Under the pieces are notes generated by a model, which made no database searches, was not told the DNA's origin, and saw only the letters and a list, made by a program, of their open reading frames with translations. A stretch of DNA of 6,183 bases from Lamprocystis purpurea (GTDB taxonomy: Bacteria > Pseudomonadota > Gammaproteobacteria > Chromatiales > Chromatiaceae), in contig DYRB01000195.1 in the NCBI GenBank assembly GCA_020718945.1, positions 1-6,183 on the forward strand, in the 5' to 3' direction. The position numbers were made by a program, and so were the translations under genes. Below are positions 1-5,998 of the stretch, piece by piece (within the stretch, counting starts at the first letter, position 1; each line of letters starts with the position of its first letter).

Positions 1-2
1 CT

Positions 3-8
3 AGGCGG
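3..8 (+). promoter_or_regulatory. Weak ribosome binding site of hisHF
   Basis: AGGCGG lies 9 bases before the ATG at 18 and is the only purine-rich match in the 17 visible upstream bases. A TAG at 2-4 overlaps it and could be the stop codon of an upstream gene whose body lies outside the window. That would make hisHF a downstream gene of an operon, but the frame cannot be confirmed. Confidence 0.4.
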
Positions 9-17
9 TAACCGACC

Positions 18-1619
18 ATGATCTCGCTCCTCGACTACGGCGCCGGCAATGTCCGCAGCCTGCGCAACGCCATCCAGGCCCTGGGCTTTTCCCTCACGGA
101 GATCGAAGGCCCGGAGGACATCCTCAAGGCCGAGCGGCTGATCTTCCCCGGCGTCGGGGCCTTCGGCGCCGCCATGGCGCGCCTCCACGCCCAGGGCTAT
201 GTGGAACCTTTGAAGGCCTACCTGGCCGAGGGCCGGCCCTTCTTCGGCATCTGTATCGGCCTGCAAACCCTGTTCGAGGGCAGCGAGGAGTCGCCGGGCG
301 TTCCGGGCCTGGGGTTGATCCCGGGGCAGATCCGCCGCTTCGAGGGGTCGGAGCTTTCCGTCCCGCACATGGGCTGGAACGGGGTGAAGAAGCTCCGTCC
401 CTCGCCCCTGTTCGCCGACTACGGGGGCGACAAGCTCTACTTCGTCCACTCCTACCGGGCGGTCCCCGGGCCGGAGAACGCCGACTGGGTCCTGGCCACC
501 ACGGACTATGGCGCCCCCTTCGTCAGCGCCCTGAGCCGCGGGCGGGTGGCGGCGGTGCAGTTCCACCCGGAGAAGAGCGGGGCGGCGGGGCTCAAGATCC
601 TGCGCCACTTCCTGGCCGGGGAGGATAGCGTCGCCGCCCAGGTACCCAGCCTGGACCCGGCCCCGACCCGGCCGGGCCCGACCCAATTAGCCAAGCGCAT
701 CATTGCCTGCCTGGATGTGCGTACCAACGACGCCGGGGACCTGGTGGTCACCAAGGGCGACCAGTACGACGTGCGCGAGCAGGGGGAGGTGCGCAACCTG
801 GGCAAGCCCGTGGATCTGGCCAGGCGTTATTTCCAGGAGGGGGCCGACGAGGTCACGTTCCTTAATATCACGGCCTTCCGCGACTTCCCGCTGTCCGATC
901 AGCCCATGCTGGAGGTGCTGCGCCGGACCTCGGAGAACGTGTTTGTTCCGCTCACCATCGGCGGGGGCATCCGTGCCTTCACCGACGGTTCGGGCCGGGC
1001 CTACTCGGCCCTGGACGTGGCCGCCGAGTACTTCCGCTCCGGGGCGGACAAGGTCTCCATCGGCAGCGATGCGGTGGAGGCGGTGGAGCAATACCTGGCC
1101 CGAGGCCACAAGGACGGCAGCACGGCCATTGAGCAGATCGCCGAGGTCTACGGCAACCAGGCGGTGGTCATCTCCGTGGATCCGCGTCGGGTCTATGTGC
1201 AGGACCCCGCGCAGACCCGCCACCTGTGCCTGCCGGCCCCTGAGCCTGGCCCCAACGGCGAGGCCTGGTGCTGGTATCAGTGCACCGTCAAGGGCGGGCG
1301 CGAGGGGCGGGACCTGGACGCGGTGGAACTGGCCCGGGCCTGCGAAGCACTGGGCGCCGGGGAGATCCTGCTCAACTCCATCGACCGGGACGGCACCGGG
1401 CGCGGCTTCGACCTGGGCCTGATCCAGGCAGTGGCGGACGCGGTGACCATCCCGGTCATTGCCTCCAGCGGGGCAGGGCGGGTGGAGCACTTCTCGGAGG
1501 TCTTCGCCGCCACCGGGGTAGAGGCGGCCCTGGCGGCGGGGATTTTCCACCGGGAAGAGGTCCCCATAGCCGCGGTCAAGGCGCACCTGAAGGCCCAGGG
1601 GATCGAGACCCGGGGCTAG
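18..1619 (+). CDS. hisHF: Bifunctional imidazole glycerol phosphate synthase, HisH-HisF fusion (eukaryotic HIS7 type)
   Basis: This cytosolic enzyme of histidine biosynthesis hydrolyses glutamine and uses the ammonia to turn PRFAR into imidazole glycerol phosphate and AICAR. Residues 1-200 are a class I glutamine amidotransferase: the PGVG oxyanion strand is at 44-47, the nucleophile Cys79 lies in FGICIGLQ, and His183 and Glu185 lie in QFHPEKSG. A Pro-rich linker (about 201-223) leads into a (beta/alpha)8 cyclase at 224-533. It opens with LAKRIIACLDV; Asp233 and Asp388 match the catalytic Asp11 and Asp130 of Thermotoga HisF. The cyclase is about 310 residues, against about 255 for ordinary bacterial HisF. 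The extra length sits at about 235-260, 323-332, 361-371 and 395-416, where motifs such as TKGDQYDVREQ and GPNGEAWCWYQCT resemble plant and yeast enzymes. All catalytic residues are present and the gene looks intact. The first ATG starts exactly at the HisH N-terminus. No hisA or hisI follows, so this is not a standard his operon order. Confidence 0.96.
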   Translation: MISLLDYGAGNVRSLRNAIQALGFSLTEIEGPEDILKAERLIFPGVGAFGAAMARLHAQGYVEPLKAYLAEGRPFFGICIGLQTLFEGSEESPGVPGLGLIPGQIRRFEGSELSVPHMGWNGVKKLRPSPLFADYGGDKLYFVHSYRAVPGPENADWVLATTDYGAPFVSALSRGRVAAVQFHPEKSGAAGLKILRHFLAGEDSVAAQVPSLDPAPTRPGPTQLAKRIIACLDVRTNDAGDLVVTKGDQYDVREQGEVRNLGKPVDLARRYFQEGADEVTFLNITAFRDFPLSDQPMLEVLRRTSENVFVPLTIGGGIRAFTDGSGRAYSALDVAAEYFRSGADKVSIGSDAVEAVEQYLARGHKDGSTAIEQIAEVYGNQAVVISVDPRRVYVQDPAQTRHLCLPAPEPGPNGEAWCWYQCTVKGGREGRDLDAVELARACEALGAGEILLNSIDRDGTGRGFDLGLIQAVADAVTIPVIASSGAGRVEHFSEVFAATGVEAALAAGIFHREEVPIAAVKAHLKAQGIETRG

Positions 1620-1644
1620 GCGCCGGTCGTCCAAGAAGCTTATA

Positions 1645-1781
1645 TTCGGCCGCAAATGAATGCAAAAAACGCAGATAGCTCATGCGCTTAGCCATTGCCT
1701 CCTCATCTCAGGCCGGGTGTGCCGGGCGCAGGACCCGAGTCCTTGTCTATTTGCGTCCACTTGCGTTCATTTGCGGCTGAA
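1645..1781. repeat. Imperfect inverted repeat of decamer-type intergenic sequence
   Basis: The left arm (1645-1665) and the reverse complement of the right arm (1761-1781) agree at 19 of 21 bases, sharing the core GCCGCAAATGAA. With a one-base gap the similarity extends to 1678 on the left and about 1747 on the right, giving arms of about 34 bases around a spacer of about 68 bases. The right arm has a 10-base rhythm, with TTGCG starting at 1751, 1761 and 1771. Read inwards, both arms begin with a GCCGCAAATGAA core followed by further GCAA/CGCA units. Similar decamer repeats of the TCTGCGTTCATCTGCG kind are common in intergenic regions of environmental proteobacteria (from memory). The element fills most of the gap between hisHF and the next gene, and the RNA could fold into a long hairpin. 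No U-run marks it as a classical terminator, and it has no coding capacity of its own. Confidence 0.75.
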
Positions 1782-1792
1782 CTGTTCTCCCT

Positions 1793-1796
1793 AGGA
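1793..1796 (+). promoter_or_regulatory. Possible very close ribosome binding site of the 1799 gene
   Basis: AGGA sits only two bases before the ATG at 1799, closer than the usual 5-9 bases. No better purine-rich site is visible between the end of the inverted repeat (1781) and the start codon. Initiation may be weak or may not rely on this motif. Confidence 0.25.
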
Positions 1797-1798
1797 TT

Positions 1799-2698
1799 AT
1801 GCCCCCAGCACTGGTACGGTCGGCGCTTGCCCTGCTGACGGTGCTGTCCGGCCCGGCCCTCGCTGCGCCCCTGCACTTCGCCTGGCCCGCCCCGGCGGTG
1901 GCCCTGGTGACCGTGGAGGCGGCCAAGGCCGGACACTCGGTACGTTCGACTGTGGCCCTGAAGGTGACCCGGGACGGTCAGGGGCGCACCCGGGTGGACT
2001 TCGCCGAACCGCGGCTGCTGGAGGTGGACGGTCGCGCCCTGCCCGCCGGGGCGGCGGACGACACCGGGGGCTTCGGCCCATGGGCGGCGGCCATGCCCTC
2101 CCTGCTGGTGGACGACGACGGCCGGGTGGCGGAGGTCCTGGGGTTTGAGCCCCTGACCGAGGCCCTGGTGGCCGCGAGCCCCGAGGCGGGGCGGGCCGGC
2201 CTGCGCCGGGTCCTGACCTCCCCCCGGGTCCAGGCCGACCTCAAGGCCAAGGCGGCGGAGGACTGGCAGACCTGGGTCGGCCTGTGGCTGAGGCGGGACC
2301 TGGAGCCGGGCCGGTCCCAGGCCCTGTCCACCACCAGCCGGGTGCTGGGGACCCGGGTCCAGGCCAAGGGCAAACTGGCGCACCTGGGGCCGGCGGCGGG
2401 CTTCCCCGCCGGGGCCGTGCGGCTGCGTCTGGAACTGACCGCCGCGGGCAAGGACCTGGCCCAGGCGGTCTATGGCGGTTTGGCGGAGGCGGCGCGGGAG
2501 TCCCTGCGCCCCTTGGGCAAGCTCAGCCCCGAGGGGGTCGAGGCCGCCTCCCGCACCCAGTCCGTGGAACTGGTCGCGGACCCCAGCACGCTCCGTCCAT
2601 ACAGGGTGGACCGGGAGGCCCGGACCCTGGTCAGGCTCCGCGGCGAACCTGTCCAGACCCAGACCGAGACCAAGTCATTCCGCTTCGACTGGCGCTGA
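1799..2698 (+). CDS. Secreted/periplasmic protein of unknown function
   Basis: I do not recognise this 299-residue protein. It starts with a good Sec signal peptide: a short n-region with Arg7, a hydrophobic stretch at about 8-17, and a likely cleavage in PALAAP near residue 22 or 23. The mature part is about 277 residues, has no further obvious membrane segment, no Cys and no lipobox. Alternating hydrophobic/charged stretches at about 35-80 and 265-299 suggest beta strands; about 115-160 and 225-250 look helical. The C-terminal stretch (VELVADPSTLRPYRVDRE, then a Gln/Thr-rich strand ending in FRFDWR) resembles the beta-sheet ends of lipoprotein-carrier-like periplasmic proteins, but this is only an impression. 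ATG 1799 is chosen because the next in-frame start, GTG at 1841, would destroy the signal peptide, and an in-frame TGA lies at 1778-1780. The gene follows the inverted repeat by 17 bases and converges with the - strand genes. It looks complete and has the same GC-rich codon use as hisHF. Confidence 0.75.
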   Translation: MPPALVRSALALLTVLSGPALAAPLHFAWPAPAVALVTVEAAKAGHSVRSTVALKVTRDGQGRTRVDFAEPRLLEVDGRALPAGAADDTGGFGPWAAAMPSLLVDDDGRVAEVLGFEPLTEALVAASPEAGRAGLRRVLTSPRVQADLKAKAAEDWQTWVGLWLRRDLEPGRSQALSTTSRVLGTRVQAKGKLAHLGPAAGFPAGAVRLRLELTAAGKDLAQAVYGGLAEAARESLRPLGKLSPEGVEAASRTQSVELVADPSTLRPYRVDREARTLVRLRGEPVQTQTETKSFRFDWR

Positions 2699-2707
2699 GC
2701 CCGGCGA

Positions 2708-2721
2708 GACCCCCGGGGGTC
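2708..2721. terminator. GC-rich palindrome in the convergent gap, possible bidirectional terminator
   Basis: GACCCCCGGGGGTC is a perfect 14-base palindrome in the 45-base gap between two convergent stop codons (TGA at 2696-2698 on +, TGA at 2744-2746 on -). It could form a 5-bp stem with a 4-base loop on either transcript. Neither side carries a T-run, so it is at best a weak intrinsic terminator; location is the main argument. Confidence 0.3.
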
Positions 2722-2743
2722 ACTCCCGTCCGTAGTGCCTCAG

Positions 2744-3232
2744 TCAGCCTCGTCCTTGCCTGCGCGTCGAGAGCCCGGCCAGCCCCAGCGCCATCAGCCA
2801 ACCCGTCGCCGGGAGCGGCGTTTGGGCGACCTCTCCGGAGCGCACCGCCCAGGCGTAGTTCTGGAACGCCTTGCCATCGATATCCTGGAAGCCGTCGGGC
2901 TGGAACATCCAGGCGTGACCCGGGTCCGGCTCATAGTCCTGGACGGACCAATAGACGGCGGCCAGCATGTTGTCGAAGAGCCCGTTCAGGGTCGCGGAGG
3001 CCAGGATAGACTCCCCCGCGGTCAAGCCCCCCTGGGTGTAGAACAGGTTCCCCAGATCGCTGCCGGTGCAGTTGTAGCCGTTGTATTGCAGCGGGTAGGA
3101 ATCGCCCGGATCGTACTCGTCGTCGCAGCTATAGTCCGGCTGGGGAGATGCGGGCAGGCGCCAGTCGCTGGCGCCGGCGAAGTTGATGGTCCCCAGCCAC
3201 TGGGTCCAGACCACGGCGCCCCACCAGGTCAT
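2744..3232 (-). CDS. DUF1566 (Lcl C-terminal) protein with VPLPA/PEP-CTERM-like sorting tail, N-terminus missing
   Basis: This 162-residue reading frame is the C-terminal part of a DUF1566 protein. The family signatures are SDFDTDTGLMTWWGA (beginning upstream of the ATG at 3232), SDWRLPA at 22-28, YWSVQDY at 94-100 and NYAWAVRSGEV at 125-135. It ends in a sorting signal: TPLPATG at 138-144, a hydrophobic segment at about 144-154 and an Arg-rich tail (STRRQGRG). In Gram-negative bacteria such tails direct export and exosortase processing. The frame stays open upstream to a TGA at about 3286-3284, and its homology continues to about 3272 (SGLTTSD). The ATG at 3232 is therefore internal to the domain and not a real start. 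Signal peptide and roughly the first 50 residues expected for the family are absent, replaced by the end of the GH5 frame in another phase. Function is unknown; the family is thought to be surface-exposed or extracellular. As it stands it is probably a remnant, or the product of a misassembly. Confidence 0.8.
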   Translation of the reverse strand: MTWWGAVVWTQWLGTINFAGASDWRLPASPQPDYSCDDEYDPGDSYPLQYNGYNCTGSDLGNLFYTQGGLTAGESILASATLNGLFDNMLAAVYWSVQDYEPDPGHAWMFQPDGFQDIDGKAFQNYAWAVRSGEVAQTPLPATGWLMALGLAGLSTRRQGRG

Positions 3233-5237
3233 GAGCCCAGTGTCGGTGTCGAAGTCGCTGGTGGTCAGACCACTGGGCGCCGTTCACCTTCTGATCGACG
3301 GTCACGGTGCTGGTCCCCGCCGCCGTGGCGATGGCATAGGGGGCGTTGGAGACCCGGTTGTCCGCGGCCCCCCACCAGGCATAGACGGCGTAGTTGCCGG
3401 CGGCGGTCAGGTTGGCGGTCCAGGTGGCGGAGTTACCCACCGTGGCGTTGACCAGGGAACTGGCAGCGTACTCGCCGCTGACGCTGGACTCGTTCCGGGT
3501 CCCCACCTTGCTGAAGCCCGCGTCCAGGTTGTCCACGATCACCTCGGTGCCGCCGCCCGATCCGCCGCCGGAACCGCCACCCGATCCGCTGCCCGATCCG
3601 CTGCCGGTGTCCTGGCTGGCGAACAGGTCGAGCAGGGGCTGGTTGATGGCATCCGGGTCCGGGAAGCCGTAGATGTTGGTGTAAATGCCGAAGGCGCTGC
3701 CGTGCCAGGTCCAGATCTGGCCCGAGGCGCAGTATTCGGCCATCAGGTCCAGGGTGTCGGTGATCCAGGCTAGGCCACCGCGGTCCGGGGTGAAATTGCG
3801 CGGGCTCTGGCCGAACTCGCCCATGTTGATGGGTACGTTGTTGTCCGTGGAGAACTGGAAGCCGTAGGTCAGCAGGCTGTTTTCCAGGAAGTCCCGGTCA
3901 TAGGGGGTGGCGACCACATAGGACTTGTTGTTCTGGAGCTGCAAGCCCAGGGCCCCGGTGCCGCCAGTGGCGTTGGTCCCCTTGATCCAGCCGGAGATTC
4001 GGTAGCTGCAGCCCTGGCGCCCGGAGAAGTCGAGGTTAGGCAGCTTGACCAGATACTTGCCGTTGGCGTTGGAGATGCTGATGGAGGCACTGCCACGGTG
4101 GCCGGTGGCCTCGATCACCCGGGCCCCGGAGGTCCCGGACAGGCGCTGGGTGGTGGTCAGATTGGTATAGGACAGGAAGGGGTCGTAGTTCTCCAGCAGG
4201 TACCAGGCGCTGGGCTTCTTCTCCGGATCGACGTTGTGGATCACCCGCACCAGGTTGCCCGTGGGGTCGTACTCGCTGACTTGGAAGTCGTCGAAGGTCA
4301 CCTTGCCGGTGTTGGTGCTGGCGATGAACACGGGCACGATGCGGATCACGTTGGGGCTGTTGAGGGTGAACTGGCTGCCCTCGTACCAGGTCCAGGGGGT
4401 GGTGCCGGTGGGGATGGGGGTGTTCTCCCACAGGGCCCCGGCGGTGCTGTCGTTGGTATAGGGCAGGACTATGGAGGTCGGGTCTCCATAGCGCATGTTG
4501 GAGTCGCCATTGCCCCCGCCATAGCTCAACTGGGACGAGGCCCGCCAGAAGTCGTAGTGGTGGAAGTCGTAGAGCACATTGGTATCGCTCAGCAGCGGCG
4601 GGACCTCGCAGTCGCTGGCGAAGCAGGTCTGCACCTGGACCAGATGGCGGGTGTTCTGGGTGCGGATGGCGTTGACCAGGGTCTGGATGTAGGCGGTGTA
4701 CTGGGCCTGGCTGCCGGGCAGGGCCTCGTTCATGAGGTCGAAGCTCGCCACCGTCGGCTCGTTCTTGTAGCGGCCGGCGATCTCGGTCCACAGGGCGCGC
4801 AACCGGTCCTGGCAGGACCCGGTGCCCGACTCGCCGGTCCAGAAGGTCCCGGTGTAGCCATTGCTTTGGTAGCCGCACTGGGAGTGCATCATGGGCAGGA
4901 TCAGGCGCACCCCGGCTTGGCGGGCCCAGACGATCTGCTTATTCAGCCAGTCCCAGCCTTCCTGCTTGTAGACGTAGGGGGCGGCGTCGTTCTCGAACAT
5001 CAGGTACCACAGGTTCAGACGCACCACGTTCATGCCGGCGGCAGCGACGGCGGCGTAGTCCTCCTGGTCGAAATTCCTGTCCCCCAGGATGGTGTCGATG
5101 GAGGTGCCGGTGTCGCCGTAGGCGGTGAAGTTGGTCCCGATCAGGCGCAGGGTTGCGGCCGGGTCGCCCACCGCCAGGTCGCGCCCGGAGGCGTGCACAT
5201 AGTCCGAGTCCGGCCCCCCGGTGGGGGTATAGGCCAC
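3129..5237 (-). CDS. Glycoside hydrolase family 5 (cellulase-like) with inserted beta-sandwich module and golvesin-C-like domain, both ends missing
   Basis: This is probably a secreted beta-glycan hydrolase with a retaining mechanism. The barrel begins near residue 28 (RLIGTNF, then GMNVVRLNLW at 68-77). The acid/base is Glu171 in FDLMNEALP, a His/Tyr strand (YDFHHYDFW) lies at 223-231, the nucleophile is Glu474 in INMGEFG, and the barrel-end Trp lies in IWTWHG at about 508-513. The two glutamates are about 300 residues apart, far more than the roughly 90-150 usual in GH5. Residues about 233-455 hold an inserted carbohydrate-binding-like beta-sandwich (KVTFDDFQVSEYD; SYRISGWIKG). A Gly/Ser linker (544-563) leads to a golvesin-C-like domain (564-656: IVDNLDAGFSKVGT, YAVYAWWGA). 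That domain stops at VNGAQW, and residues 657-702 are an out-of-frame reading of the DUF1566 gene. The GTG at 5237 has no ribosome binding site or signal peptide. In-frame codons before it read LDFFVDDLSLTPP, the typical end of another carbohydrate-binding module, so the native 5' part is lost. Exact substrate is unknown. Confidence 0.85.
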   Translation of the reverse strand: MAYTPTGGPDSDYVHASGRDLAVGDPAATLRLIGTNFTAYGDTGTSIDTILGDRNFDQEDYAAVAAAGMNVVRLNLWYLMFENDAAPYVYKQEGWDWLNKQIVWARQAGVRLILPMMHSQCGYQSNGYTGTFWTGESGTGSCQDRLRALWTEIAGRYKNEPTVASFDLMNEALPGSQAQYTAYIQTLVNAIRTQNTRHLVQVQTCFASDCEVPPLLSDTNVLYDFHHYDFWRASSQLSYGGGNGDSNMRYGDPTSIVLPYTNDSTAGALWENTPIPTGTTPWTWYEGSQFTLNSPNVIRIVPVFIASTNTGKVTFDDFQVSEYDPTGNLVRVIHNVDPEKKPSAWYLLENYDPFLSYTNLTTTQRLSGTSGARVIEATGHRGSASISISNANGKYLVKLPNLDFSGRQGCSYRISGWIKGTNATGGTGALGLQLQNNKSYVVATPYDRDFLENSLLTYGFQFSTDNNVPINMGEFGQSPRNFTPDRGGLAWITDTLDLMAEYCASGQIWTWHGSAFGIYTNIYGFPDPDAINQPLLDLFASQDTGSGSGSGSGGGSGGGSGGGTEVIVDNLDAGFSKVGTRNESSVSGEYAASSLVNATVGNSATWTANLTAAGNYAVYAWWGAADNRVSNAPYAIATAAGTSTVTVDQKVNGAQWSDHQRLRHRHWAHDLVGRRGLDPVAGDHQLRRRQRLAPARISPAGL
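3263..3286 (-). other. Junction between truncated GH5 gene and truncated DUF1566 gene
   Basis: GH5/golvesin homology ends at VNGAQW (codon for Trp at 3272-3270). DUF1566 homology begins at SGLTTSD, read one base over from the codon starting at 3274. The two overlap on about five bases (AGTGG). About 35 residues of the golvesin domain and about 50 of the DUF1566 protein, estimated from remembered family members, are gone. The shared bases would fit a microhomology deletion or a misjoined assembly. Confidence 0.65.
3549..3608 (-). repeat. Tandem Gly/Ser linker repeat in the GH5 gene
   Basis: On the + strand this stretch is made of 6-12 base units such as GATCCGCTGCCC and GATCCGCCGCCG, encoding GSGSGS followed by GGGS repeats (residues 544-563 of the GH5 frame). 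It is a flexible linker between the catalytic module and the golvesin-C-like domain, as is usual in multi-modular secreted hydrolases. Such simple repeats easily change length. Confidence 0.85.
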
Positions 5238-5259
5238 CGGCGGGGTCAGGCTCAGGTCA

Positions 5260-5315
5260 TCGACGAAGAAGTCCAGCCTGCGCGGCGGGGTCGAGGTGTT
5301 CCAGCTCGCCGATCA
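5260..5315 (-). other. Junction between truncated kinase gene and 5'-truncated GH5 gene
   Basis: Kinase-like sequence runs to about GELEHLDPAAQ (5320-5275). From about 5275 the other frame reads LDFFVDDLSLTPP, the end of a carbohydrate-binding module, continuing into the GH5 protein. The GH5 frame is open only back to a TGA at 5315-5313 that lies inside kinase coding sequence. There is no gap, promoter or ribosome binding site between the two genes, so each has lost the end that faces the other. Confidence 0.65.
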
Positions 5316-5994
5316 GGGCCTCGACCTCGGTCAGGGCGTTGATCTGTGCGGCGGCCAGCAGGCGGTCGCGCAGGGCCTCGGGGAGGCGCGCGGCGGCGAT
5401 GTCGCTGGTCTGAGCCGCGGCGTCCGCAGGGACCTCTGCAACCGGGGCCTGATCGAGGTCGAGGTGCAGGTGCCTGGCCATGCAGTCCCAGACCGTCTCG
5501 AACAGAAAGGGCTTGCCGATGAAGTCGTCGAACCCGGCGTCCAGGTAGACGGAGCGCTGGCGCAGCAGGCCGGAGGCGGTGATGGCGACGCACACGATGG
5601 GCTCATTGGGCCAGCGCTGGCGCAGCTGGCGCACGGCGGTCAGCCCGTCCATGACGGGCATGCGCACGTCCATGAAGCAGATGTCCGGAAACCGCTCGGC
5701 GGTCCGCTCCAGGGCCTGGACCCCGTCGTTCGCCGTGACGACCTCGACACCGACCCGTTCCAGCAGGCCGCTCAAGACCTCCCGGTTGTCCTCCACATCG
5801 TCCACCACCAGGGCGCGGACCCGTTGGTGATGGGCCAGGTGCAGGGCGCGATGGGCCCGCTCCCCGGTCGGGGTCAGGGCGCCCTCGGCCGGCGCCAGTT
5901 CCAGGGCAAAGCAGAAGCGGCTCCCCTCGCCGGGGGTCGAGTCGAGGGCCAGGGTGCCGCCCATGAGCTCGATCTGGCGCTTGGTGATCGCCAG

Positions 5995-5998
5995 CCCC
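5995..5998 (-). other. One-base frameshift in a homopolymer within the kinase G2 box
   Basis: On the - strand GGC CTT GGG is followed by one extra G before CTG GCG ATC ACC. Removing one G from the GGGG run joins GGTGLG to LAITKR and restores the uninterrupted HATPase G2 box. Both sides retain good family similarity, so the change is recent or is a sequencing error. Confidence 0.8.

Noticed and set aside
1641..1646. TATATT as a possible -10 promoter box
   Set aside because: No matching -35 element lies 16-18 bases upstream, and the box sits at the edge of the repeat arm.
687..1655. 322-codon open frame on the - strand opposite hisHF
   Set aside because: Antisense to a strongly conserved gene, of unnatural composition, with no domain. 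Its start lies in the intergenic region without a ribosome binding site.
1645..1781. CRISPR array or insertion-sequence ends
   Set aside because: There are only two facing arms with a single spacer, no regularly spaced direct repeats, no transposase and no visible target-site duplication.
1703..2383. 226-codon open frame on the - strand opposite the secreted-protein gene
   Set aside because: Pro/Gly/Gln-rich shadow frame running through the repeat at its C-terminus. The + strand frame has a proper signal peptide and is preferred.
2744..2833. LPXTG sortase anchor typical of Gram-positive bacteria
   Set aside because: The neighbouring genes and the PLPA plus Arg-tail form fit a Gram-negative VPLPA/PEP-CTERM signal better.
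3129..3290. Programmed frameshift joining GH5 and DUF1566 into one protein
   Set aside because: No slippery heptamer or downstream structure is evident, and both domains lose conserved residues at the join. A programmed shift would keep both whole.
4098..5342. 414-codon open frame on the + strand opposite the GH5 gene
   Set aside because: It is Gly/Val/Ala-rich low-complexity sequence with no recognisable motif, antisense to clear GH5 coding sequence. High GC content makes such frames common.
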